DNA from: Vitellaria paradoxa
Taxonomy: Eukaryota; Streptophyta; Magnoliopsida; Ericales; Sapotaceae
NCBI GenBank assembly: GCA_019916065.1
Contig: CM034240.1
Span: 37,747,389-37,811,388, forward strand
Length of the DNA: 64,000 nt
Reading direction: 5' to 3'
In this document: in pieces, positions 22,672 to 31,997 of the stretch
Layout: the number at the start of each line of letters is the position of its first letter
How positions within the stretch are numbered: position 1 is the first letter of the stretch
The notes under the pieces: generated by a model
Databases searched by the model: none
Told to the model about the DNA's origin: nothing
The model's input: the letters and a program-made list of their open reading frames with translations, nothing else
Translations under genes and position numbers: made by a program

Positions 22672-22847
22672 TGTTAATGAATGCATATTTATGTACTTAG
22701 GAGTGTATATTCATGTACCTAGGAAAATATAACTAGTTTAGGTTCTTTAATTTGAATTTATTGTATTTGTATAGTTGTGTATAAATACAAAAAGTAACAA
22801 CCCATGTTGGGAGTATCAAGAACCTTCAATCCTCTGAATTTATAACA
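22672..22847 (+). repeat. Copia B 5' LTR
   Basis: 176 bp, TG...CA ends, with GTATAAATACAAA near 22780 as a likely TATA region; it aligns with 28042-28070 plus 29414-29535. Confidence 0.85.
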
Positions 22848-22857
22848 TGGCATCGAA
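22848..22857 (+). other. Copia B primer binding site (degenerate)
   Basis: TGGCATCGAA directly after the 5' LTR; compare TGGTATCAGA of the initiator-Met site. Its plus orientation conflicts with the gag-pol orientation inside the element. Confidence 0.55.
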
Positions 22858-23059
22858 TTATTTTCTGTGAAGAATAGTAGAAGAAGGAACAGTCTTTAGA
22901 CAAACGAAGTGCAATCGGCAAGTGAAGGACTGTCCAGTCTTCTCTGGTGGTCTGTTGATCCAATTGTGTATATCGGAGAAGTCGCCTACTGCCAACGAGC
23001 CTATCCGCCGAAATCGCTTCGTCGGAAATCCAGCCACACGCCCACACGTGTTGTCAATC

Positions 23060-26000
23060 ACTGGCCCATAAAGCCTATCGCTTTACCTTTGCTAGTGTGT
23101 GAGAATGCATGTATCACCAGTTCGATCTGCTTCCTTTTTCTAGTGCTGTCATCCCCCCCAGCAAGTTCATTCGAGATGTTTATTATAACTCTATGTTCTA
23201 ACTCAGCACTTGACCATACTACTATTGTGTGCCTTTTACTCTTCCAGGATGCCAAATTACCTCCAACAAAAGCACAATACTCGGTAGTAGACCGTCTATC
23301 TGATGGTGACCCAGCCTAGTCTACATCAGTGTATCCTTGAACTAAAGTGTATATATTATCCCTATAGAATAAACCTTTACTAGGTGCATTTTTTAAGTAT
23401 CTCAGAATTCGGACAGTAGCATCCCACTGACTACTACAAGATGTTTCTAAGAACTGACTAATCACACTTGTAGCGAAAGATATATCAAGTCTGGTGACTA
23501 TTCAAGTAATTTAGCTTTTCAAATAACTTTGGATACTGGGTAGGATCATGTAACAACTCTCCTAATCAACAATCAACTTGGTATTTGGATTCATTGGAGT
23601 GTCCACAGGTTTCAAACCTAATATACCTGTCTCTACAACAGATCAAGGACATACTTTCTTTGAGAGAGAGAAATACTCATACGTGATCAAGCAACCTCAA
23701 TTTCCAAGAAGCATTTTAACGGTCCCAAATCTTTGGTGCTAAACTTACTTTAAAGGAACAGTTTTAGATCAGTAATGCCCTGTAAATTATCACCTGTGAT
23801 AACAATGTCATCTATATATCCGAGGAGCCAAATCTTCCCTTTAGAAGAATGTTAACAAAAAACTGAGTGATCAACTCCACAACGAATCAAACCAAATTCA
23901 GTGATGACAATAGTACTAAATCGGCCAAACCATGTCCAAAGAAGCTATTCCAAGCCATATAAGGATTTCTTCTGTTTACATACCAACCCAGACTCCTCCT
24001 AAGCAACATGCCCAAGAGGTTGCTCCATATACACTTTCTCAGTAAGATCACCATGCAAAAATGCATTTTTCACATCCAATTGGTGTAAAGACCAATGATA
24101 AATTGCAGCCAAAGGGATAAGAAGATGAATAGAGGTAATCTTTACAACAGAAGATGAATAGAGTTATTCTTTACAATAGGAGAAAAAGTCTCAAAGAAGT
24201 CCAAACTATAAACTTGTGTATATTTCGCGATCAGGCACACCTTTAACCTGCCCACATTATCGTCAGGATGAACCTTAACAGTTTATATCCAGCAACACCG
24301 GAGCAGAGATTTACTAGGTGAAAGAGTAATAAGATCCTAAGTATCATTAGCTCGAAGAGCAAACATCTCATCATCCATGGCAGAATGCCATCCAGGGTAA
24401 GGAAGTGCTTCAAAAACAACGTTAGGAATAAAAACAGAAGATAAAGATGTAACATATAATTGATAGGAAGGTTATAAAACATCATAAGATACAAAACGAG
24501 AGATGGGATGAGAAGTGCAAGAACGTGTATCATTTCTAAGAGCAATAGAAACATCTAAATCACTACCAGGAGCAGGTGGCACGAGAGAAGCTAATGCTAG
24601 AGCAGTGGAAGCAAAAGGCGGAGCAGTCACTTCTTGGCACCGAATATATACCTGTAAATCAGGACGAGACAAATGACCAGATGGAGTTAAAGTGGTAGGA
24701 TGACCAGCTGAGATTGTTTCAACTGGGATAATTGGAACAAGAAGGCTCTCATCAAGAGTGGATTGAGACTAAGGCTGAGAAAAGAATGGGGTAGACTCAA
24801 AGAATGTGACATCGGCACAAACAAAGAATCGGTTAAGAATAGGATTTTAACAACGATAACGCTTCTGTAACCTAGAATACCCAAGGAAGATGCACTTATG
24901 GACTCGAGCATCTAGTTTATCAATTTTAGGAGCCAATTGATGAACAATGGAAATGCACCCAAAAACTCGAGGTGGAAGAGAAAACAAGAGTTTGTTAGAG
25001 AACAACACAGAATGAGGGGTTACTCCTTTGAGAACTGAAGAAGGCATGCGATTAATTAAATAACATGTAGTTAAAATAGCATCACTCTGGAAGGTTTTGG
25101 GGACATTCATTTGAAAGAGTGGACATCTAGTTGTTTTAATGAGATGCAAATTCTTTCGTTCAACAACCCCATTTTGTTATGGTGTATTTGAACAAAAAGA
25201 CTGGTGAAGCATACCATAAGAGGTCATGAAGTCAGCAAAAGGTTTAGAAAAAATACTCTTGGGCATTGTCACTGCGAAGAATTCGCACAGGTGAATCAAA
25301 AATTTGGTTTTTATTTCAATATAGAAAGCTTGATAGAAAATAGGTTGGAATAATCTTTCATTAAATAAATCCATGACATTCTTGAAAAATCATTCACAAA
25401 GGTGACAAAATACCAAAACTCCAATTTTGAAGTAACCTGACTAGGACCCTAAACATCTAAATGAACTAATAAAAATAGACTCAATGACCTTTTATTAATT
25501 CGGGAAGCAAAAGGCACATGATGATGTTCTTCCAATTGACAAGACTCACAATTCCAAGATTGTAAATGATGTAAACTAGGAACCATACGGTTTAGCCTAT
25601 TCGAGGATGAATGACCAAGACAACAGTGAACCTCTATAGGAGAGGTTATTGCGGGACAAGCTTGAGGTGTATCAAGATAGTAAACTCCTCTACCTTCATG
25701 CCCTCCACCAATGTTCTCCCATGTTGTCATATCCTAAATAATAATAGAATCAAGAAAGAAGGTTACTGAACAATGATAATGTTTGGTAAGTTGACTAACA
25801 GACATCAAATTGAAAGGAAAAGAAGGAACATAGAATATTGAGTTTAAAGAAAGAGGAGAGAGAGAAGTTATTGTACCAACACAATTGATAGAGGTGGTTG
25901 ACCCATTGGCTAAAGTCAATGCTGGAAGGGACGAAAAATATTGAATACCAGAAAACAATGTAGATTTTACACATATGTTTAGACGCACCAAAATCTATAA

Positions 26001-27420
26001 TCTAAGAGGGAGAACAATGAGTGGAAAGGCATGTAATGGAATTACATTGACAAGCAAGGGAAGCAATAAGAAGAGAGGCCTGATGAGTTATCTGATACTG
26101 CAAGAGTCTTGAGTACTCTTCTTTAGAAAGGGTGATAGTCTGTGGATGCTCATCAGTAGTAGAAGTGGTTGCGGTATCATTATATGAAGTTGTATTCGCC
26201 ATGTGTGGTCGTTTGCCTATTAAATCCCAACATCTCTCACGGGTATGCCCAGGTTTTTCACAATCAGTGTAAAGAGGCCAAGATCCTTTCCCACATCCCC
26301 TTCGTCCACATCCACCCCCTCTACGACTACTATGATTACTATGATTTTCAACATAAGATGGGGGTGTATGACTGACAAGTGCAGATTGAGAGGGATCTAA
26401 CTGTTTTGAAGAATCCCGAGATACAACTTGCATAACTCTTAAGTAGGTCTTAGCAAATGTAGCGAGAGAGGCTCCACTAAGTATCTGAGCCTTCACATGT
26501 TCAAATTCTAGGTTAAGGCCTACAAGGAACCGTATTACCACCATCTACTCATGTTGCTTTTGCATTTCACAAATATCTGTTGTCAACAGTTGAATTGAGT
26601 TTAACTCCTCATAAACTTGTTTTAGGGAAGCAAAATAGTCTATAACAGACTTACCAGATTGCTGTAACTGAAATAACTCACGAGATAAATCGTATATACG
26701 AGTCAAGTCACTAGAGAATAACAGACAAATATAGTTTGAAATCTCCTTACAATTATCTAAGTAAGTACACATATCAGCAACCTGTGGTTCTATGAAATTC
26801 CATAAAAGACTAACAATATGCGCATCCTCTTAAATCTATGTATCATACTCTTTTTCAGTTGAGGCAGGGGCTAACTCAGTAAGATGCTTTTGCTTACCAT
26901 AACTTATCAAAGCAATCTTGACAGTCTTAGACCACTGATTATGATGCAGAATAACAATTGAAAGTAAAGAAAGAATAGAGGGAAAGCAAGAGAAAGAAGA
27001 AAGTAGAGAAGAAGAATTAGAAGAAAAGAGGGGAAAGAAAAACACAGCCACCAATATTATTCAATCAATCAATCAATGATCTTCTGTTAACCCTAATTAG
27101 GGTTTAAATAGAAAATATCATGGGCCTAATACAAAAGGCCTAAAATAAAATAAACAGATACTAAAATAGCCCAAAAACAAATGGGTCCAAATAACCTCTA
27201 ATAATATAAACTCATTATCAATAAAGCCCAAAACAAATGGGTCCAAATAATAAATAATAATAATAATAAAAAGAAATAAATTTAAAAATTGATGTCCTTA
27301 TTAGATTATAATTAGTTCCATTCAATTTTCGTGTAGTCAACTGAAAAGAAAGAGTTTTGAATTCCATGAGGATAGAAAAATGACTAAATCAACACTGAGA
27401 TTTTTGGAATTTTGCAGGAA
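23060..27420 (-). pseudogene. Copia B gag-pol remnant, inverted relative to its LTRs
   Basis: From right to left on the minus strand: gag start (QLTTRKLNGTNYNQWSKTVK, split by a solo LTR), gag core and zinc knuckle near 26270 (DCEKPGHTRERCWD, first Cys replaced by Tyr), protease-linker region 25990-25730 (LANGSTTS, FYVPSFPFNLMSVSQL), pre-integrase 25730-25450 (LGHSSSNRL, CESCQLEEHH), integrase 25400-24850 (QNGVVERKN, LINRMPSSVLKG, FGCISIVHQLAPK, KCIFLGYSRLQK), reverse transcriptase from about 24600 (ALRNDTRSCTSHPISRFVSY) and RNase H to about 23180 (ASWKSKRHTIVVWSSAELEH). Many stops and frameshifts. Gene order is normal for Copia, integrase before reverse transcriptase. Confidence 0.8.
26942..27303 (-). 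mobile_element. Solo LTR of the TR-GAG family
   Basis: A 362-bp third copy of the TR-GAG LTR (TGATGCAGAA...GTCCTTATTA) with its own exact 5-bp duplication GATTA at 26937-26941 and 27304-27308. No gag or second LTR of this family is attached, so it is the product of LTR-LTR recombination. It splits the gag of Copia B between NYN and QW in a conserved NYxxW motif; reading across the duplication restores that motif. Confidence 0.9.
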
Positions 27421-27473
27421 CCAGAGACGGATGACAGAAGAAACCAAACAAACAGTGGAGAAAAATCTGGGAT

Positions 27474-27914
27474 TTTACACACATCTTATGAGTTGATCTG
27501 GATACAACACATGTTAAAGGAATTGGGAATACATCATTCACAGCCCATGGAATTATTGTGATAATCAAACTGCAATTCATATTGCCTCTAATTCGGTATT
27601 TCATGAGAGGACTAAACATATTAAGATCGATTGCCAGTTTGTAAGCGAGAAGATTCTACAGAATGTGATCAAAAGTAGACAGTAGTAGCACAGTCAAGTG
27701 TTGAGTCAGAATATAGCACACATATCTTATGAGTTGATCTGGATAAAACATATGTTAAATGAATTAGGATTTCATCATTCACAGCCCATGGAATTATTGT
27801 GATAATCAAGCTGCAATTCATATTGCCTTTACTCCGGTATTTCATGATAAAACTAAACATATTGAGGTCGATTGCCATTTTGTAAGAGAGAAGATTCTAC
27901 AGAATGTGATTAAA
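27474..27914 (+). repeat. Tandem duplication inside the Copia B RNase H region
   Basis: About 198 bp at 27476-27673 is repeated at 27716-27914 with scattered differences; a 42-bp spacer carries the [12 protein letters not shown] segment. Both copies share the same one-base loss between HSQPM and the YCDNQ motif, so that lesion either predates the duplication or was present in the source element. Confidence 0.8.
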
Positions 27915-28041
27915 ACTAACCATGTAAAGTCTAAAAACTAACTTGTAGATTTGTTTACCAAAGCTCTTGGAGGCCTTAGAGTAAAGTTTATTTGTAACAA
28001 GCTTGGAACATATGACATATGTGCTCCAGCTTGAAAGGGAA
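27680..28041 (+). pseudogene. Copia RNase H C-terminal part and polypurine tract (plus strand)
   Basis: Plus-strand frames give [57 protein letters not shown] and KNQLVDLFTKALGG, the end of a Copia polyprotein; a purine run GAAAGGGAA follows at 28033-28041 just before the 3' LTR. It is in the LTR orientation, opposite to the rest of pol. Confidence 0.8.
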
Positions 28042-28070
28042 TGTTGATGAATGTATATTTATGTTCTCAG
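28042..28070 (+). repeat. Copia B 3' LTR, first part
   Basis: Matches the first 29 bases of the 5' LTR (TGTTGATGAATGTATATTT...) and is then broken by the LINE. Confidence 0.85.
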
Positions 28071-29372
28071 AGGAAAAGTATCCTTATACTCATATACAAG
28101 AACAAAGGAGATATTCAGAACTGTGCGAACTATCGCGGGATTAAATTGATGAGCCATACGATGAAATTATGGGAGAGAGTTATTGAGAGAAGACTAAGAA
28201 GGACAACAAACGTTTCAGAGAACCAATTTGGTTTCATGCCTGGAAGATCAACCATGAAGGCTATCTTTCTCTTGAGGAGGTTAATGGAACAGTATAGAGA
28301 ATGTCAAAAAGATTTACATATGGTATTCATCGATTTAGAGAAGGCATATGATCGGGTTCCTAGGGACATTCTATGGAGAGTATTGGAAAAGAAAAGAGCG
28401 TGTGTCGCATATATTGAGGCGATAAAGGACATGTATGATAGAGCCATGACATCTATACGGACGACTGGTGGAGAGACTAATGAGTTCCCTATCACGATTG
28501 GTTTACATCAAGGCTCAGCGTTAAGTCCGTACTTGTTTGCTTTAGTTATGGATGAGATTACAAGACATATTCAGGATGAGGTGCCATGGTGTATGCTATT
28601 TGCAGGTGATATTGTTTTAGTAGATAAGACGAGAGAAGGAGTGAATGCTAAGCTAGAATTGTGGCGGGATACGTTAGAGACAAAAGGGTTTAGGCTAAGT
28701 CGATGCAAGACGGAATATATGGAATGTAAGTTTAGCCAAAGTAAGATAACGAGTAGTATAGAAGTAAGTTTAGGCACACAAAAGATTATAGAGAAAGATA
28801 AATTTAGGTACGTTGGATCTATGGTGCAACAAGATGGAGAGATTGATACTGATGTAAGTCACAGGATTCAAGCTGGATGGACCAAATGGAGGAGTGTTTC
28901 GGGGGTTTTGTGCGACCGAAAAATTCCCCTCAAGGTGAAAGGAAAGTATTATAAGATAACGGTTAGACCAGCGCTGCTATATGGATCAGAGTGTTGGGCA
29001 GTAAAGCATAATCATGGTCAGAAGATGGCAGTTGCGGAGATGAGGATGTTAAGGTGGATGTGCGGGATTACAAGGAAAGATAGGATTAGGAACGAGGAGA
29101 TTAGGGGCAAAGTAGGAATAGCACCAATTGAAGATAAAATGAGAGAAAACCGATTAAGATGGTTTGGCCATGTTAGAAGGCGTCCAGCAGAGGCACCTGT
29201 TAGAAGGTGTGAAAGTATGGAGATTGTCAGGAGTAGGAGAGGTAGAGGAAGACCCAAGAGAAGCTGGAAAGAAACCATTAAACATGACCTAACCTATCTA
29301 GATTTATCAGAGGACATGCCCCTAAACAGATCAAATTGGCGTCGACAAATCCATATAGCCGACCCCACCTAG
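28071..29372 (+). pseudogene. LINE reverse transcriptase, open but catalytically altered
   Basis: A 434-codon open stretch. It shows [39 protein letters not shown] (finger/palm motifs), [13 protein letters not shown] (motif A, first catalytic Asp present), [19 protein letters not shown] (motif B) and [11 protein letters not shown] where the family has F-A-D-D: the first Asp of motif C is Gly, so polymerase activity should be lost. The thumb and C-terminal [11 protein letters not shown] and [12 protein letters not shown]-type signatures, follow. The frame stays open through an ATG at 28041 supplied by the Copia LTR, so the first ten codons of the open frame are LTR sequence. Apart from the missing 5' end and the motif C change it has no stops. 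Confidence 0.85.
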
Positions 29373-29413
29373 TGGGAAAAGGCTTGGTTTGGTGTGGTTT
29401 GGTTTGGTTTGGT
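28071..29413 (+). mobile_element. RTE-like non-LTR retrotransposon (LINE), 5'-truncated
   Basis: Inserted inside the Copia B 3' LTR. It begins in the middle of the reverse transcriptase, so the endonuclease domain is missing, as is usual for incomplete LINE copies. It ends not in poly-A but in a (TTTGG)n-type tail at 29383-29413, a feature of RTE-related LINEs. The target duplication is at most TCAG (28067-28070 and 29413-29416). Confidence 0.8.
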
Positions 29414-29535
29414 CAGGAGTGTATATTCATGAACCTAGGAAAATGTAGCTAGTATAGGTTCTTTGATTTGAATTTATTGTATCTGTATGGTTGTATATAA
29501 ATACAAAGACTGACAACCCTTTGAGTTTTATAACA
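29414..29535 (+). repeat. Copia B 3' LTR, second part
   Basis: Continues the LTR (CAGGAGTGTATATTCATG...TTTATAACA) and is followed by the GAGGG duplication. Confidence 0.85.
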
Positions 29536-29553
29536 GAGGGCTCTAATATAAAA

Positions 29554-29615
29554 ATAGTTTTTCTTGCATGCTTACTGGGCTGGATTACATTGACTTAATT
29601 ATGAAAGTTGGAGGG
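29554..29615 (+). repeat. Copy of the sequence left of Copia B (natural empty site)
   Basis: Repeats 22612-22671 with few changes (AGTTTTTCTTGCAT, GGGCTGGATTA, TTGACTTAATTATGAAAG) and ends GAGGGCTCTAATATAAAAAT without an insertion. The host intron evidently carried a tandem duplication of about 75 bp, and Copia B entered only one unit. Confidence 0.85.
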
Positions 29616-29904
29616 CTCTAATATAAAAATTAAAAGGCCAGGGATGGCATTATAACATGAAGCGAAGTTTAAGACTTCTTGAAAATCAGAAGTTGAGCAT
29701 CAATACAGCTCTATCTGTGACAAATCTGAACAAAAACTCTATTGGTATGGCCTGATCATTGTGGTTAACTGCTATCTTTAAAACCAGTGTTTGTCTTGCT
29801 GAATTTTGTATATTTTGTTGTTTATGACATAGCTTGATTGAAGAAGGCGAAAGAATTTTGATTTTAATCATTTCATATGCTTTTGATAGTTATGTTTTGG
29901 GAAG

Positions 29905-30141
29905 ACCTATCTGCAATCTGCAACAGCTAGACTTGAAGAATGGAGGATCAAATGAAGAGATGCAGAGGAATGGATGAGGCATCGACAACTACCACCATAT
30001 CTTCAAGATCGTGTTTGTTGCTTTGTTCAATATAAATGGATTGCTACAAGAGAAGTAGGTGAGGAAGAAATATTGCGGTCTTTGCCTTTGGACATCCGAC
30101 GGCAAATCCAAAGGCATCTTTGTCTTGGCCATGTTCGACGC
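29905..30141 (+). pseudogene. CNGC exon 5 (C-linker)
   Basis: 79 codons: TYLQSATARLEEWRIK, a TGA at 29953 where relatives have Arg (CGA), then RDAEEWMRHRQLPPYLQDRV, QYKWIATREVGEEEILRSLP and IQRHLCLGHVRR, the C-linker that couples ligand binding to the gate. No indel inside. The exon should end CGC|GT; the bases are CGC|ATAAGT. Confidence 0.85.
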
Positions 30142-31164
30142 ATAAGTTCTCCCTTACTCCCCCCCCCCCCAAAAAACAAAAAAAAAAAAAAGATTCTGTT
30201 AGAAATTTGTGTGTGATGACATGTCAATTTCACAAGCTTCACTATTTGAAATTTCAATTTACTCATTATTTGGCATGGCACTTATTTCAATTACAAGAAG
30301 TGCATAAATTTGGAAGTAATGGAGCTTCATTCGATAGTAGACAAATTGCTGTTGATTATTTATCCAGAGATCATAGAAGAAACATAGAATATGCCATCTC
30401 AAATGGATGCATCTTATTTGACTTCAACAGTAGATAGCTTCAATTGGCTATTTTATTTTACTAGTTACTACACAAGTACATGGTACATCAAGTCGTAATT
30501 CAAGCTGCAGTCTGGCAACTATTGAAGTTATCCCTGGACTAAGCAAATGAGACTTTCCTTTTTATTTTCTTCTTTTTTCTTCCCTTTGAGAAGTTAAAGG
30601 GGACCAGATCTGCAGGATGCATGATGTTGCCTCCTCCTGAGTTTGAGCCACAGAAAGCTTTCTCGTGTTTATTGGCTCTGAGTTGATTCAAGCCATATGC
30701 TTCACATTTTTGAGATATCCTGGTAGATTAAGCAGCTGAACTTGCTTGATTTTAAGCCAAGTCATGGTTTTACATAAAACCAGGCAATTAAATGTGTTCA
30801 AGTTTGCTATTTAGAGACAAAAACCTGAGTAACTAGAGACTGTTTCTGAGTGTTGAATCTACAACCTCCAGGTTGCAAAGGAATAACTTTACTGGGTGCA
30901 AAGACTCACCCCTCAGTTTGCTATTTAAAGATACTATTTTAGAACACATGTTTAACTGAGTTATTTGAAGTTACATCATTATTGAGATTTTATTTGTCTT
31001 GGTTTTTGGTTAATCTTCCCTTTTTCTTTCAAAGTTAATTACCTTAGAAGATGAAATTGGACCTTGATAAATATTTCTAGTTCCTTTCTGACAGGCTAAC
31101 TTTGTCAAGAATATCTTCTGTTCTAATTTGATTTACTGAACATACTACTTTGTCTCATTTGCAG
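30142..31164 (+). other. CNGC intron 5 with a damaged splice donor
   Basis: Starts ATAAGT instead of GTAAGT and ends TTTGCAG. Because the acceptor is AG, it is not an AT-AC intron; a G to A change of an ordinary donor is the simple reading. A C run followed by a long A run lies at 30161-30191. Confidence 0.75.
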
Positions 31165-31912
31165 GTTCCTTTCTTCTCACAAATGGATGATCAGCTTTTG
31201 GATGCAATCTGTGAACGTCTTGTCTCATCTTTGAGCACCAAAGACAGCTACATTGTTCGGGAAGACGATCCAGTCAACAAGATGCTTTTCATCATTAGAG
31301 GACAGCTCGAGAGCTCCACAACCACGGTGGCCGCTCTGGATTCTTCAACTCCATTACTCTCAAACCTGGTGACTTCTGTGGCAAAGAATTGCTGACATGG
31401 GCTTTAATGCCATCCTCAAACCTAAACCTTTCATCTTTGACTCGAACGGTCAAATCCCTTACTGAAGTCGAAGCATTTGCACTTAGAGCCGAAGACCTCA
31501 AGTTTGTCGCGAATCAGTTTAAACGTCTTCACAGTAAGAAATTACAGCTTGCTTTTCGATGCTATTCCCACCAATGGAGAACTTGGGGGGCTTGTTTCAT
31601 ACAAGCTGCTTGGAGACGACTTAAAAGGAAGAAGCTGCAAGAAGAATTGTCGAGAACCGAGAACCTGTATTATACGCATCCTCTTCGAGAGAGTGATTAC
31701 GATGGCAGTGTTTATGAGGTGGATGGTGGTGATGACAACCCCGCCACAGACAATAGTGCATGGCACGTTAGTGCTACCATTTTGGCCTCAAAATTTGCTG
31801 CAAATACTAGAAGGGGGTTGCCCAGAAGGTCTCACTGGTTGAGCCTGCTGCCTCCAACTTAAAGATGCCAAAGCTGTTTAAGCCTGTGGAACCCGATTTC
31901 TCTTCCGAGTAG
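31165..31912 (+). pseudogene. CNGC exon 6 (CNBD, IQ motif, C-terminus)
   Basis: Reads VPFFSQMDDQLLDAICERLV, SYIVREDDPVNKMLFIIRGQ; one base is missing near 31323 (AACGGT to ACGGT), after which the frame gives GDFCGKELLTWALMPSS, VEAFALRAEDLKFVANQF, the IQ-type FIQAAWRRLKRKK and FAANTRRG. A G run at 31813-31817 lacks one base; the shifted frame then gives the proper end, KLFKPVEPDFSSE and TAG at 31910. Without that shift the frame stops at 31860. In the phosphate-binding cassette the usual GEE is GKE, replacing the glutamate that contacts the cyclic nucleotide in this fold. Confidence 0.85.
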
Positions 31913-31991
31913 GAACTTTATGATGATCAGCTAATCTCAGAAGGACCATCCATGCATTGGGTAGGGTTCCTTTAATATAGATACGCAGATA

Positions 31992-31997
31992 AATAAA
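31992..31997 (+). promoter_or_regulatory. Possible CNGC polyadenylation signal
   Basis: AATAAA 80 bases after the ancestral stop codon, followed by a T-rich stretch. Confidence 0.35.

Larger units (their letters stand above)
22672..29535 (+). mobile_element. Ty1/Copia element (Copia B) with its interior in reverse orientation
   Basis: Outer structure is a plus-strand Copia element: 5' LTR 22672-22847 (TGTTAATGAA...TATAACA), a degenerate primer site TGGCATCGAA at 22848, a polypurine tract at 28033-28041, and a 3' LTR 28042-29535 that a LINE has split. The 5-bp duplication GAGGG flanks both ends (22667-22671 and 29536-29540). Yet gag, protease, integrase, reverse transcriptase and the first part of RNase H lie on the minus strand (about 27420 down to 23180), while the last part of RNase H is on the plus strand (27474-28030). 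The two blocks meet at the same SSAE-type segment of RNase H. Either the interior was inverted or a second, LTR-less Copia body lies inside. Confidence 0.75.
13540..29904 (+). other. CNGC intron 4 (16.4 kb), a nest of retroelements
   Basis: GTATTA donor, TTTGGGAAG acceptor. Host intron sequence is limited to about 13540-14177, 22221-22671 and 29536-29904; the remainder consists of two LTR elements with three further insertions inside them. Confidence 0.85.
7739..31912 (+). pseudogene. Cyclic nucleotide-gated channel, group III (CNGC14-18-like), six exons, broken
   Basis: Plant CNGCs are tetrameric Ca2+-permeable plasma-membrane cation channels with six membrane segments, a pore loop, a C-linker, a cyclic-nucleotide-binding domain (CNBD) and a calmodulin-binding/IQ tail. 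All parts occur here in order across six exons (7739-8189, 8992-9205, 9359-9669, 13429-13539, 29905-30141, 31165-31912). The wording (ILDPGSEF, WNRIF, FSQMDDQLLDAICERL, FAANTRRG) resembles the CNGC17 branch most. Lesions: +1 near 7937, +1 in a G run at 9135-9140, -1 near 13532, TGA at 29953, splice donor AT instead of GT at 30142, -1 near 31323, and -1 in a G run at 31813-31817. The introns before exons 4 and 5 are 3.8 and 16.4 kb, the latter full of retroelements. Several indels are in homopolymers and could be assembly errors, but the stop and the donor change are substitutions. The N-terminus is shorter than in relatives. Confidence 0.85.

Noticed and set aside
29953..29955. Selenocysteine or readthrough at the CNGC TGA
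   Set aside because: Land plants lack the selenocysteine system, and the gene has several independent lesions; CGA to TGA mutation explains it.
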